In this document: in pieces, positions 23,700 to 33,198 of the stretch
Layout: each line of letters opens with the position of its first letter
Position numbering within the stretch: position 1 is the stretch's first letter
Assembly: GCA_017510245.1 (NCBI GenBank)
Contig: JAFWNQ010000005.1
Location: 1-57,772 of the forward strand
Direction: 5' to 3'
Length of the DNA stretch: 57,772 nucleotides
Source: Clostridia bacterium
GTDB taxonomy: Bacteria > Bacillota > Clostridia > TANB77 > CAG-508
Program-made: the position numbers and the translations under genes
Notes under the pieces: generated by a model
The model's input: only the letters and a program-made list of their open reading frames with translations
The model's database searches: none
Told to the model about the DNA's origin: nothing

Positions 23700-24674
23700 C
23701 TACTCTAATGCTTGTAAATATTTCTCTCTATCTGATTTTTGTGCTGATGCTTCTGAAGCAGTTCCTGATTCAAGTGATGATTTTTGTGTTTCTGCATCTA
23801 CTGTACTTAAAGCATTTGCAACACCAGTTCTATATTTTTCGTTATTTTGATTATAGAAATTAATCAACGTAGCTTTAGCTTGTTCAACAATATTTGGATC
23901 TTCATATATTAATCTTAATGTGTCAGCAGCAGGAATGTATGTAGCAGTCGCTTTATCCTGTAGTCCTGGTTCAGCATATCTTATTGCGTAAAGCTTACAT
24001 CCAGCAATTTTATAAGCATCAACTATCGCTGCAGACATTGTTAAGATTTCATCCTCTGTTACTTTCATTTGTATTGTGCTTGAAGATGGTACATCAGCTA
24101 TAGTAGGTACTGTAACCTTTTTCTTAGCAAGTACTATATAATCTTGTCCACTAGGCAATCTTAATCTTATATCAACTGTATCTCCGCTTTCTAGATTTGT
24201 TGGAAGCACAATCATGTTATATTCTTCTTGTCTTTGGTCACTACTTGGTTGTTCAGTTTGTAACGCAAGCATATCCTTTGCTATTATTGTATTCTTATAT
24301 AAGTCAGTTTTAGTGATTAATGCATTTTTTTTGCTCGTAGCTGCTGGATCTTCTGACTCTTCTCCCTCTTTGCTATTAACAAAATAGCCAAGCAATTGAT
24401 CATAAGAAGTTGCTGCCCCATTTACAGGTACTGTATCACCATCTGCATTAACAACTTTAACTTTATCCCTTGTTAATATTTCTCCAGACTTTAGGTCTGC
24501 AGTTAATACAAGAACTGACTTTTGTCTGCTAATTCTTTCTTGTTCTTCTACTTTTGCTTGATAATATAAATATCCAATTCCAGCTGCTATTAATAATCCT
24601 ATAAATAGTGCTATTACAAATCCTTTTATAAATGATGAACGTGCTTTTTGTTCTAATGGGTTTAATGTTGCCAT
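23700..24674 (-). CDS. cpaB: CpaB/RcpC-like SAF-domain pilus assembly protein
   Basis: About 324 residues: a cytoplasmic N-terminus, one membrane helix (about 14-38), then a SAF-like domain (SVLVLTADLKSGEILTRDKV, about residues 53-72) and a C-terminal beta-rich part ending in a Ser/Ala-rich helix. CpaB proteins belong to Tad pilus assembly, with a SAF domain thought to bind sugar polymers. The ATG at 24674 follows AGAGGAGGA by eight bases. The longer reading from 24743 lacks a site and would start upstream of the predicted +1. It is the first gene of the eleven-gene operon. Confidence 0.8.
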   Translation of the reverse strand: MATLNPLEQKARSSFIKGFVIALFIGLLIAAGIGYLYYQAKVEEQERISRQKSVLVLTADLKSGEILTRDKVKVVNADGDTVPVNGAATSYDQLLGYFVNSKEGEESEDPAATSKKNALITKTDLYKNTIIAKDMLALQTEQPSSDQRQEEYNMIVLPTNLESGDTVDIRLRLPSGQDYIVLAKKKVTVPTIADVPSSSTIQMKVTEDEILTMSAAIVDAYKIAGCKLYAIRYAEPGLQDKATATYIPAADTLRLIYEDPNIVEQAKATLINFYNQNNEKYRTGVANALSTVDAETQKSSLESGTASEASAQKSDREKYLQALE

Positions 24675-24714
24675 CGTGAAATCCTCCTCTTTATTATTAA
24701 AAAAATCCTTTATA

Positions 24715-24743
24715 ATAATATAACAATTATTTTTATTAATCAA
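24715..24743 (-). promoter_or_regulatory. Promoter of the Tad-like operon
   Basis: Minus strand TTGATT (24738-24743), 17 bases, TATTAT (24715-24720), about 40 bases before the cpaB start. The placement also argues for the downstream start of that gene. Confidence 0.65.
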
Positions 24744-24824
24744 TAATAATTAGTATTATTACTATAATTTAATATTTTTGTAATATTTTTGTAATATTTC
24801 CCTTAGAATGCAGTCATAACTATG

Positions 24825-24881
24825 AAATGGAGACAGTTCAGAATTTCCAAATTTCAAAAAAATTCTAAACTGTCTCCATTT
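24825..24881. repeat. GGACAGTT hairpin repeat, copy 2
   Basis: Two 22-base arms with a single mismatch and a 13-base loop; core GGAGACAGTT/AACTGTCTCC. It is related to the repeat at 12910-12963. It lies between the gene ending at 24960 (minus strand) and the Tad operon promoter, so it may terminate the upstream transcript. Confidence 0.75.
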
Positions 24882-24959
24882 TCCTTCTATCACATATAGT
24901 CTGGTTCATAAGATATTTATTTAAAAATATTGAGTTTAGCCTATTTATTGCTTCTATCT

Positions 24960-26351
24960 CTAATTTTCAAAAATAGGGTCAAGATTAATTCCAATACTAG
25001 CACCTTTACTTATATATACAGAATTAATCTTTTCTTTTAGAGATTTTATAAAGTCTTTTATCTCTTCATCTGAATAATCATTTAAGATAGCAATTTTCTT
25101 TTCTTCAAAGCTTTCAATATCATTTAGCTCATCACTAAACTCAACTTTATCTTTATATGAATATGTGATATTTTTTATTCCTTCAGTCAATGATATAGTC
25201 ATACTATTTTCAATGTTATTATCATTAACATTTCCATTTTGATTGTAATCTATTTTTATCTTTTTCCCATTTTCAGATGTATCTTGGTATGTTAATGTAT
25301 AATTAGTTCCATTATATTGAATCATATACATTTTATTATTAATTTTAATAGATGAAGTTTCAATGTTATCTTCCTTTAAATGGTCAATTTGTATTGTATT
25401 TTCTCCATTCTTAATTTCCATTCTAATAGTTTTTTGTTTAAATTCAAACACATTAATTTTCAAATCTCCAGCACTATCTGGTTTAGATTGCAAATCGTTA
25501 ATTCTTTTTTTAATAATGTCATTAAGAGAATTAATTGTTGTATACTCTTCATTAAAGTTCAATAATTTGAATTTTGACGCAAAGTAGTCCATTAATATGC
25601 TATCTTTAGATATTTTATTTAGTAGTTCTAATTGCAAATTTGCATTGTCAATACTCGATAAGCTCAATGTGTACGAATTTGTTGTGTATGATTTATCGTT
25701 AATTTTTATTTTCTTTTTATTCTGTTTGCTATATGCATTATTTGGCACATCATTTTTTACCATTTTTAAGCACTCATTAATATGTTTTTTTTCAATCTTT
25801 GATGTTTCAATAACATTTTTTATACTAACATTGTTTAATTCATTTGGAATCATCATTACATTTGAAATTCCTACATCTGTTGCAATTCTTTTTAATTCTT
25901 CATTTTTAACTCCTATATAAGCAGTTGAAATTTCGTCACAAAAAGCTCCATATGTATCTTTATCTTTTATTGCAGAAACCTCAATCAATTTATTTCCATC
26001 TTTTTTCAATAACATATTAATATTGGACAATTCTTTTTTATTATTTGTTTTTTCTTCAACAGTTAATTTGATTTTATCTAATATATTGCTATCTGCGATG
26101 TTTGAAGAACTCTGTATTGTTACATCAGCTTTCCTTGTATACTGTCCATTTTCTTTTCTTGCATTATATGCTTCAAATTTGTCAGTAGTAAGTATTTCTA
26201 AAGAATCTGTTGTCCCGTTAAAATATCTAAAAAAGGCTCCTCTTTTTGTTCTAAAAAAATCAGTTTTTGCAAAAACTAATAAACCCGCTATTACTAATAT
26301 AGAAATAAGGGTAATAATTATAATCAATTTTATATTAACTTTTCTTCTCAC
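24960..26351 (-). CDS. Membrane-anchored protein of unknown function
   Basis: 463 residues with an N-terminal basic segment and one membrane helix (about 7-28), followed by a large extracellular, mostly beta domain with repeated Asn/Lys/Thr-rich strands and no catalytic motif that I recognise. Features include TRKADVTIQSSSN near residue 73, KKKIKINDKSYTTNSY near 208 and a KIKIDYNQNGNVNDNN turn. The gene is 21 bases after rlmB, so probably in the lepA-rlmB transcript, and ends before the hairpin repeat. Similar anchored proteins are common in uncultured clostridia, but I can assign no function. Confidence 0.65.
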   Translation of the reverse strand: MRRKVNIKLIIIITLISILVIAGLLVFAKTDFFRTKRGAFFRYFNGTTDSLEILTTDKFEAYNARKENGQYTRKADVTIQSSSNIADSNILDKIKLTVEEKTNNKKELSNINMLLKKDGNKLIEVSAIKDKDTYGAFCDEISTAYIGVKNEELKRIATDVGISNVMMIPNELNNVSIKNVIETSKIEKKHINECLKMVKNDVPNNAYSKQNKKKIKINDKSYTTNSYTLSLSSIDNANLQLELLNKISKDSILMDYFASKFKLLNFNEEYTTINSLNDIIKKRINDLQSKPDSAGDLKINVFEFKQKTIRMEIKNGENTIQIDHLKEDNIETSSIKINNKMYMIQYNGTNYTLTYQDTSENGKKIKIDYNQNGNVNDNNIENSMTISLTEGIKNITYSYKDKVEFSDELNDIESFEEKKIAILNDYSDEEIKDFIKSLKEKINSVYISKGASIGINLDPIFEN

Positions 26352-26372
26352 TTTAGTTATTCCTTTCTTTTG

Positions 26373-27116
26373 TTATTTATTTCTTTGATTAGCAACCTCA
26401 TACATTATTATACCTGCTGAAACTGATGCGTTTAATGAATTTATTTTTCCTTCCATTGGAATCTTTATTAGAATATCACAGTTTTCTTTAACTAATCTAC
26501 TTATTCCTGATCCTTCATTTCCAATAACTATTCCAACTCCAGCATTATAATTCTCTTTATTATATGCTGTTTTAGCATTCATATCAGTCCCATATATCCA
26601 AACGTCTTTTTCTTTTAGTTCTTTAATCGCTTCATTAATGTTGTTCACTCTTGCAATTTTCACATATTGAACTGCTCCAGCTGAAGTTTTACTTACAGTA
26701 CTATTAACTTGTGCGGCTCTTCTTTTTGGAATAATAATACCATGTACTCCTGCACATTCAGCTGTTCTAATAATTGATCCTAAATTATGCGGATCTTCAA
26801 TTCCGTCTAAAATCAGAATAAATGGATTCTCATTTTTACTTTTTGCTTCATATATTATATCATCGATTTCGCAATAGTCAAATGGTGGTACAATTGCAAT
26901 AACACCCTGGTGATTACTAGTTTGTGAAATTTTATCCATCTTACTTTTTTCTATTTCGGAAATTACCACTTTCTTTTCTTTTGCCAATGCTATAATTTCA
27001 AGTATCGAACCATGCTTTTCACCTTTTTGAATATAAAGCTTATTAATATCCCTACTTGATTTTAATAATTCAAGCACACTATTTCTTCCTTCGATTTGAT
27101 CCTCATAGCTTTCCAT
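26373..27116 (-). CDS. rlmB: 23S rRNA 2'-O-ribose methyltransferase RlmB (SpoU/TrmH family)
   Basis: TrmH-family (SPOUT) enzymes 2'-O-methylate rRNA or tRNA; RlmB targets G2251 of 23S rRNA. The 247-residue protein has the N-terminal substrate-binding domain (EGRNSVLELLKSSRDINKLY) and the SPOUT core with motif 1 DGIEDPHNLGSIIRTAECAG, motif 2 GIVIGNEGSGISRL and motif 3 IPMEGKINSLNASVSAGI, which form the trefoil-knot SAM site. AAAGGA precedes the ATG by nine bases. It follows lepA by 76 bases. A tRNA-directed paralogue cannot be excluded, but the N-terminal domain favours RlmB. Confidence 0.93.
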   Translation of the reverse strand: MESYEDQIEGRNSVLELLKSSRDINKLYIQKGEKHGSILEIIALAKEKKVVISEIEKSKMDKISQTSNHQGVIAIVPPFDYCEIDDIIYEAKSKNENPFILILDGIEDPHNLGSIIRTAECAGVHGIIIPKRRAAQVNSTVSKTSAGAVQYVKIARVNNINEAIKELKEKDVWIYGTDMNAKTAYNKENYNAGVGIVIGNEGSGISRLVKENCDILIKIPMEGKINSLNASVSAGIIMYEVANQRNK

Positions 27117-27192
27117 TTAACCAATCCTTTCTATTTTATTTTTTAATAATCACTAGTCAATACCTTTTTCTTAAACAATCAATTTTCATTCA

Positions 27193-29004
27193 TTATTTTT
27201 CTTGATCTGCTTTTAATACATTCAAAAATGCTTCTTGTGGAATTGAAACATTTCCAAATTCACGCATACGCTTTTTACCTCTTTTCTGTTTTTCCAACAA
27301 CTTTTTCTTACGTGTTATATCTCCACCATAGCACTTTGCAAGAACATCCTTTCTTAATGCAGATATTGTTTCTCTTGCAATAATCGTTGAACCAATTACT
27401 GCTTGAATTGGTACAGCAAATAATTGTCTTGGTATTTCTTCTTTTAATCTTTTTACTAAAACTCTTCCTCTATTATAAGCATTGTCTTTAAAAACTATAA
27501 AAGAAAGTGCATCTACCGGCTCGTTGTTCACATGAATATCTAGCTTAACTAGTTTTGATTCCTTGTATTCTTTCATATAATAATCTAGTGATGCATAGCC
27601 TTTAGTTTTAGATTTTAATGTATCAAAAAAATCATAAATAATTTCATTCAAAGGTAATTCATATTTTAAATTAACTCTTGAAGAATCTAAATATTGCATA
27701 TCTATATATATACCACGTCTTGACTGGCATAGTTCCATAACATTTCCCACATAGTCTTTAGGTACCATTATATTAGCTTCAACATATGGTTCTTCCATGT
27801 ATTTTATTTTAGCTGGTTCTGGTAACTCCGATGGATTATATAGCTCAATCATTTCACCATCATTCTTATATACTTTATATATAACTGATGGTGCTGTTGT
27901 TATTAATCCTAAGTCAAATTCTCTATCTAATCTTTCCTCTATAATTTCCAGATGTAATAAGCCTAAAAATCCACACCTAAATCCAGATCCTAATGCTGTA
28001 GATGTTTCTGGCTCAAATTCTAGTGCTGCATCATTTAATTGTAATTTTTCCAATGCAACTTTTAAATTTTCATAGTCTGAACCATCCATTGGATATAATC
28101 CACAGTATACCATTGGTTTAACTTTTTTGTATCCTGGTAATGGTTTTTCTGCAGGATTTTCCTTTTTTGTTATTGTATCTCCAACTCTAATATCTGATAA
28201 ACTCTTTATACTAGCTGCAATATATCCTACCTCTCCTGATGATAATTCTTCAGTTGTTTTATAATTTCCCGGAGTAAAATATCCAACTTCTGTTACTGTA
28301 AAGTTATCACCACTTGACATTAGTTTAATTTCATCTCCGACTTTTATTGTTCCATCTTTTACTTTTACATATGCTAATGCACCTTTATAATCATTATATA
28401 TAGAATCAAATATTAGTGCTTTTAATGGTGCATCATCATTTCCTTCGGGTGCTGGAATGTCGGTAACTATTTTTTCAAGCACGTTTTCCACATTTAATCC
28501 CGTCTTTGCTGATACACATGGACAGTCATCTGTTGTTAAACCAATTATATCTTCAATTTCCTGTTTAGTTTCATCCACTCTTGCACTAGGCAAATCCACT
28601 TTATTTACTACTGGAACAATTTCTAAATCATTATCTAATGCTAAATAAACATTTGCTAAAGTTTGAGCTTCAACTCCTTGTGTAGAGTCTACAACTAAAA
28701 CTGCCCCCTCACAAGCTGCTAAACTTCTTGATACTTCATAATTAAAGTCAACATGTCCTGGTGTATCAATCAAATTGAGTTCATATGTATTTCCATCTTT
28801 AGCTTTATAATTCATTCTAACTGCTTGAGATTTTATAGTAATTCCTCTTTCTTGCTCAATTTCCATGTTATCAAGAACTTGCTCTTTCATTTCTCTTTTT
28901 GAAAGTGCTCCTGTAATTTCTATTAATCTATCTGAAAGAGTTGTTTTTCCATGATCTATATGTGCGATAATACTGAAATTTCTAATAAGTGATTTATCTT
29001 TCAT
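27193..29004 (-). CDS. lepA: Elongation factor 4 (LepA)
   Basis: LepA is a translational GTPase that acts on the ribosome, promoting back-translocation or assembly under stress. The 603-residue protein is full length. G1 is [14 protein letters not shown] (residues 13-26), G2 lies in RGITIKSQ, G3 is DTPGHVDF, G4 is NKVDLPSA and G5 SAKTG. The C-terminal LepA-specific domain includes [26 protein letters not shown] lies upstream of the start. A strong promoter lies about 50 bases before the ATG, so lepA begins a transcript with rlmB and the gene at 24960. Confidence 0.98.
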   Translation of the reverse strand: MKDKSLIRNFSIIAHIDHGKTTLSDRLIEITGALSKREMKEQVLDNMEIEQERGITIKSQAVRMNYKAKDGNTYELNLIDTPGHVDFNYEVSRSLAACEGAVLVVDSTQGVEAQTLANVYLALDNDLEIVPVVNKVDLPSARVDETKQEIEDIIGLTTDDCPCVSAKTGLNVENVLEKIVTDIPAPEGNDDAPLKALIFDSIYNDYKGALAYVKVKDGTIKVGDEIKLMSSGDNFTVTEVGYFTPGNYKTTEELSSGEVGYIAASIKSLSDIRVGDTITKKENPAEKPLPGYKKVKPMVYCGLYPMDGSDYENLKVALEKLQLNDAALEFEPETSTALGSGFRCGFLGLLHLEIIEERLDREFDLGLITTAPSVIYKVYKNDGEMIELYNPSELPEPAKIKYMEEPYVEANIMVPKDYVGNVMELCQSRRGIYIDMQYLDSSRVNLKYELPLNEIIYDFFDTLKSKTKGYASLDYYMKEYKESKLVKLDIHVNNEPVDALSFIVFKDNAYNRGRVLVKRLKEEIPRQLFAVPIQAVIGSTIIARETISALRKDVLAKCYGGDITRKKKLLEKQKRGKKRMREFGNVSIPQEAFLNVLKADQEK

Positions 29005-29059
29005 TTATATCCTTTCTATTTTTATACAAATCTATATCATAAATTAATTACACCATATT

Positions 29060-29088
29060 ATTATACAATTATTGTTCAAAAGTTTCAA
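29060..29088 (-). promoter_or_regulatory. lepA promoter
   Basis: Minus strand TTGAAA (29083-29088), 17 bases, TATAAT (29060-29065). The predicted leader is about 50 bases. Confidence 0.7.
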
Positions 29089-29113
29089 TAGTTCAAAGAA
29101 CAATAGTACAAAA

Positions 29114-29140
29114 GAAAAACAACCAATTGGTTGTTTTTTC
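29114..29140. terminator. Terminator after the Big_2 surface-protein gene
   Basis: A palindromic stem with arms GAAAAACAACC/GGTTGTTTTTTC around AATT, starting right after the stop codon at 29142 (minus strand). A-tracts on its left side give U-rich RNA on the minus strand. Confidence 0.8.
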
Positions 29141-29141
29141 T

Positions 29142-30716
29142 TTATTTTGTCACTATTCTTTTATATCTATTTATTAATACTACTGTTCCAATCCCAATTA
29201 TAACAATTGATGTTATAATTATTATCTTTTCTCCGGTTTGAGGTATAGGTCTAGTTGCAACAGTATAATCTCCTGATAAATTATTCCATTCAATATTCTC
29301 TCTCGTATAAGCATATAAGTCCCAAAGTGAAGTTCCTATCCAAGCTTGCCCAAGAGTAACTCCTTCAACAGGTGCATATTTTCCATTCTCATCATCAAAC
29401 AAAACATAAATATAATAAAAGTCCTTATGGGTCAATAATGTATTTCCATCAAATAAAACATCTTTACTACTAAAGTAATTTGAGCTTGTTGTTTCTAATT
29501 CTTTTGTATACACCGCACTATGACTTTTAGCATAACTTAGTAATTCTGTTATTCCTGAATAATCATTATTATGTATTTTATTCAAAATATTTCCATCAGT
29601 AACTTTACCTATTTTTAATGTAAACTTTCTTTTTTCCGTGTAAGAAGGAAATCTAAAACTTATCCATGTAGATTTGTTTTCTTCTGATGAAGTCGTTGAA
29701 TTCCATTTCGATATATTAAAAGCCTTCACAATTAAATTAAGCTGAGGTAATGATGGCTTAGTAAGTTTTTCACCTTTTAAAACAAATTTTCTATCTCTGC
29801 TTATATATTTATTGTCATCATTTGTAAATCCATCACCTAATTTAACATCTTCTAATACCCAGAGATACATATCTTTATTTAGTTCAACATATTTATCCAC
29901 ATTTCTTCTATATATATATTTATCATTTTTATTTGTAGAAAGAATCAAAGCATCATTATTTTGTAATGCATCCGAAATATTTTCAGGAACATCAGGTTCT
30001 TTCTTTTCACTAGTAATAAATCCGTAATAGTATGAATTATCATTAGGAGTAATATTTAATATTTTTAAATCTGTATCTGTGTCAAATAATAATTCACACT
30101 TTGCTTTTGAAAAATCTGTATATTCTGGTTCTGCTAATACTGTAACTTCCAAAGTATCGCTTGCTCCTTCAACACTAGCAGTAATTGTTGCTGTTCCCTT
30201 TGCAACAGCTGTCACTTTTCCTGAACTGTCAACTTTAGCTACAGATTCATTGCTGCTTTTCCATGTAACTAAAGCATTTTCAACAACTACACTTTTTCCA
30301 TCTTGAACAACAGCATTAAATTTTTTAGAAGGATAAAGTCCTAAAACTAATTTTTGTTCTATAGCACTTAAATTTCCCTCTTTTATATCCAAATATCCAT
30401 ATTCAACAGTTATTTCACAAGTAAGAGAAGTTGTTTCTATCTCTGCTTTTATTGTTGCTTTACCAATACCAACTCCAGTAACATCTCCATTGCTATCAAC
30501 AGTTGCAACACTTTCATTACTCGAACTCCAGTTAACCTTTGATCCTGTAGTATTATTTTTTATAGATAAAAAGGCTTTATTGTTTAGTTTAATTGTTTTA
30601 CTTGTTTCTGAAATTTCCATTTCTGCCGCTTTTGAAGTATTATTTATATTTAAAAACACTGTAGCACTTATAACTAATAATAATAAAATAATTAATAATC
30701 TAATAATTTTTTTCAT
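29142..30716 (-). CDS. Big_2-domain surface protein with sortase-like signal
   Basis: 524 residues. An N-terminal signal peptide (MKKIIRLLIILLLLVI...) is followed by two bacterial Ig-like Big_2 domains (about 35-105 and 115-190) with the diagnostic SSNESVATVDSNGDVTGVG and SSNESVAKVDSSGKVTAVA strands, a larger unassigned domain, and a C-terminal wall-sorting signal IPQTGE (491-496) with a hydrophobic helix and basic tail. It is thus probably attached to peptidoglycan by a sortase (no sortase in the window). It is 30 bases after the Lon-family gene and ends at a palindromic terminator. The ligand is unknown. Confidence 0.85.
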   Translation of the reverse strand: MKKIIRLLIILLLLVISATVFLNINNTSKAAEMEISETSKTIKLNNKAFLSIKNNTTGSKVNWSSSNESVATVDSNGDVTGVGIGKATIKAEIETTSLTCEITVEYGYLDIKEGNLSAIEQKLVLGLYPSKKFNAVVQDGKSVVVENALVTWKSSNESVAKVDSSGKVTAVAKGTATITASVEGASDTLEVTVLAEPEYTDFSKAKCELLFDTDTDLKILNITPNDNSYYYGFITSEKKEPDVPENISDALQNNDALILSTNKNDKYIYRRNVDKYVELNKDMYLWVLEDVKLGDGFTNDDNKYISRDRKFVLKGEKLTKPSLPQLNLIVKAFNISKWNSTTSSEENKSTWISFRFPSYTEKRKFTLKIGKVTDGNILNKIHNNDYSGITELLSYAKSHSAVYTKELETTSSNYFSSKDVLFDGNTLLTHKDFYYIYVLFDDENGKYAPVEGVTLGQAWIGTSLWDLYAYTRENIEWNNLSGDYTVATRPIPQTGEKIIIITSIVIIGIGTVVLINRYKRIVTK

Positions 30717-30745
30717 TTTTATCTCCCTTATTGATATAAAAAATA

Positions 30746-33112
30746 TTACTCTTTACTAGCTTTTGCAAATTTCTTTAATGTCTTATAAACTAAATAATTA
30801 ACTGTACCAGGAATGTTTTTATCACCTGCTGGAACTCCAGTTAGTATTTCAATTCCCTCATCAATATTTGATACTGCATATATGTGAAATTTCTTTTGCT
30901 TTACTGCATTTATAACTTCGTCATTTAAGTTTAGATTTCTAATGTTTTCTTTTGGAATCATTACTCCTTGCTCTCCGGTAAGACCTCTATTTCTGCATAT
31001 TTCAAAATAACCTTCAATTTTTTCATTAACACCGCCAATGGCTTGAATGTCTCCTTTTTGATTAACAGAACCTGTAACAGCTATTGATTGATTTATTGGT
31101 ATGTCTGCTAAACTTGATAATAATGCATATAGTTCTGTACTTGATGCACTATCTCCATCAATTCCATTGTATAATTGTTCAAAACAAATACTTGCTGTCA
31201 ATGATAATGGCATATCTTTTGCAAATTTTTCTCCTAAATATCCATTTAGTATTAGAATGCCTTTTGAATGTGATGATCCAGACATTTCTACTTCACGTTC
31301 TACATTAATGACACCGCTTTTTCCTGTAAATGTATTAGCTGTAATTTTTACTGGTTTACCAAAGCTATATTCTCCAACAGTCATTACTGTTAGGCCATTA
31401 ATTTCTCCTACTTTATGTCCTTGAGTATCAATCAATAATACTCCTTCATTTATCATTTCAGTATAACGTTCATCATATTTTATAATTCTTCTTCTTCTTT
31501 CAATCAGAGTCTTTTCTATATACTCAGCTGTTATTATATTATCACCTTTAATTTTTGCCCATGTTCCTGCTTCAACAATTATCTGTGAAAGTTCTCCAAA
31601 CTTTGTTGAAAGTTTATGCTGATCCCCTGCTAATCTACACGCATACTCAATTAATCTAGCTACAGCATTCTTGTCTAAGTGTGGCAAATTTTCTTCACTA
31701 CAAAATCCATGTACAAATCCAGCAAAATCATTTAGATTCTTCTCATCTAATGGTGCAAAATTCTCAAATTCAACCTTAATTTTAAATAGTTTCTTAAATT
31801 CATCATCTACCGATAGTAGTGTTTGATAGACATTTTCACTTCCAATCAATATTACTTTTAAATCTAAAGGTATTGGTTCAGGTTTTAGAGAAACAAGGAC
31901 CATTGAAGACTTTTGATCAACGTTATTATCAATTCCTATCTCTTTGCTTCTTAAAACTTTTTTTAAGTACTCATAACATGCTGGGTTTGCCAATAAATCA
32001 TTAGCTTGAAATAGTATATATCCTCCATTTGCTTTTTGTAATAATCCAGACCTAAGCATTGTAAAATCTGTTTTCAGCATTCCATAATAATTTTCATATT
32101 CAAGTCTACCAAACAAATTTGTAAATGAATAATTTGAATCCATAATAACAGGAGCACCATTTGTTTCGCTATTATCTACAAAAACATTCACTCTGTAATT
32201 TTCCCATGGCATTTCCTCTGGCATTTTAGGTTTTCCATCATCAACAGTTTCTTTTTTCTCTCCATCAACAAATTTAGAGATATTCTTTATAATATCTTTT
32301 TTTACATTATCTAAGAACTGAGTTATCTTTTTGTTTCTTTTTAAATTAGATTTCACATATGATACATGTCCCTCTATTGTTAATATTGCTATATTAGATT
32401 GCCACTCTGAAACTCTCTTATCAGCTTCACCGTCAAGCTCTTTAATTTTAGAAATTGCTTCTAAAATCTGCTGTTGAACAACAGCTGCTCTATTTTCGTA
32501 TTCTTCCTTAACTCTTTCATCTAATTCTTCAAATTCTTCTTGATTAACAACCTTTCCTCCAATAATTGGCATCATAAATATTCCATTGTCAGAGGCTTTA
32601 ACTTGAAAGCCAACCTTCTTTGATTTTTTATTTAGATTATCTAATAGTTTAGCTTTCTTTTCTTGATATTTTTGAACAATAGTTTCTTTCTCTTTTTCAA
32701 AATCATCATTTTTAAAAGTATTATATATATCATTTTTTATATCTATAATAAACTTATCCATAAGTTCTTTAAACTTATTTCCTTCACCTGCTGCCATGCT
32801 AACTGCAATAGGTTCATTTGGATTATTAAAATTATATATATAGCACCAGTCCTGTGGCTTCTTTTTAGTTTTAGATAACTTATGTAGGTAATTTTTTGTA
32901 TATGTTGTTTTTCCAGAACCAATTGGTCCTTCCAAATACAAATTATATCCCCTGGTATCCACTCTTAGTCCAAATTCTAGTGAGGCAATTCCTCTTTCTT
33001 GTCCCAAGCCTCTATACTTATGTTCAATCTCTTCTGTAGTTTCAAAATCAAAAACATCTGGACTACAAGTATATTTAAGATTTTTTATAGGTACTTCATT
33101 AGTATTTTTCAT
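30746..33112 (-). CDS. Lon-family ATP-dependent protease (AAA_32/S16)
   Basis: About 788 residues. An N-terminal AAA+ part has Walker A GPIGSGKTTY (about residues 61-70), a coiled-coil middle (about 150-280) and a C-terminal S16 protease domain. In that domain the Ser-Lys dyad is visible in GDSASSTELYA (Ser) and GGVNEKIEGYF (Lys). This is the LonB-like/YcbZ-type architecture rather than classical Lon with its N-terminal LON domain. The ATG at 33112 has AAAGGA eight bases upstream; the upstream in-frame ATG has none. It is followed after 30 bases by the Big_2 surface protein. Substrates are unknown; protein quality control is likely. Confidence 0.9.
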   Translation of the reverse strand: MKNTNEVPIKNLKYTCSPDVFDFETTEEIEHKYRGLGQERGIASLEFGLRVDTRGYNLYLEGPIGSGKTTYTKNYLHKLSKTKKKPQDWCYIYNFNNPNEPIAVSMAAGEGNKFKELMDKFIIDIKNDIYNTFKNDDFEKEKETIVQKYQEKKAKLLDNLNKKSKKVGFQVKASDNGIFMMPIIGGKVVNQEEFEELDERVKEEYENRAAVVQQQILEAISKIKELDGEADKRVSEWQSNIAILTIEGHVSYVKSNLKRNKKITQFLDNVKKDIIKNISKFVDGEKKETVDDGKPKMPEEMPWENYRVNVFVDNSETNGAPVIMDSNYSFTNLFGRLEYENYYGMLKTDFTMLRSGLLQKANGGYILFQANDLLANPACYEYLKKVLRSKEIGIDNNVDQKSSMVLVSLKPEPIPLDLKVILIGSENVYQTLLSVDDEFKKLFKIKVEFENFAPLDEKNLNDFAGFVHGFCSEENLPHLDKNAVARLIEYACRLAGDQHKLSTKFGELSQIIVEAGTWAKIKGDNIITAEYIEKTLIERRRRIIKYDERYTEMINEGVLLIDTQGHKVGEINGLTVMTVGEYSFGKPVKITANTFTGKSGVINVEREVEMSGSSHSKGILILNGYLGEKFAKDMPLSLTASICFEQLYNGIDGDSASSTELYALLSSLADIPINQSIAVTGSVNQKGDIQAIGGVNEKIEGYFEICRNRGLTGEQGVMIPKENIRNLNLNDEVINAVKQKKFHIYAVSNIDEGIEILTGVPAGDKNIPGTVNYLVYKTLKKFAKASKE

Positions 33113-33133
33113 TATATTTATCCTTTCTGTTTT

Positions 33134-33164
33134 CAATCAGTTTCTAGTGGATATATACTGATTG
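33134..33164. promoter_or_regulatory. Inverted repeat upstream of the Lon-family gene
   Basis: CAATCAGT (33134-33141) and ACTGATTG (33157-33164) form a perfect eight-base dyad with a 15-base spacer, about 20 bases before the start codon. It may be a repressor operator or leader hairpin. Confidence 0.4.
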
Positions 33165-33198
33165 TTTATAATCGCTTATTAAATAATAATTGCTTAAT

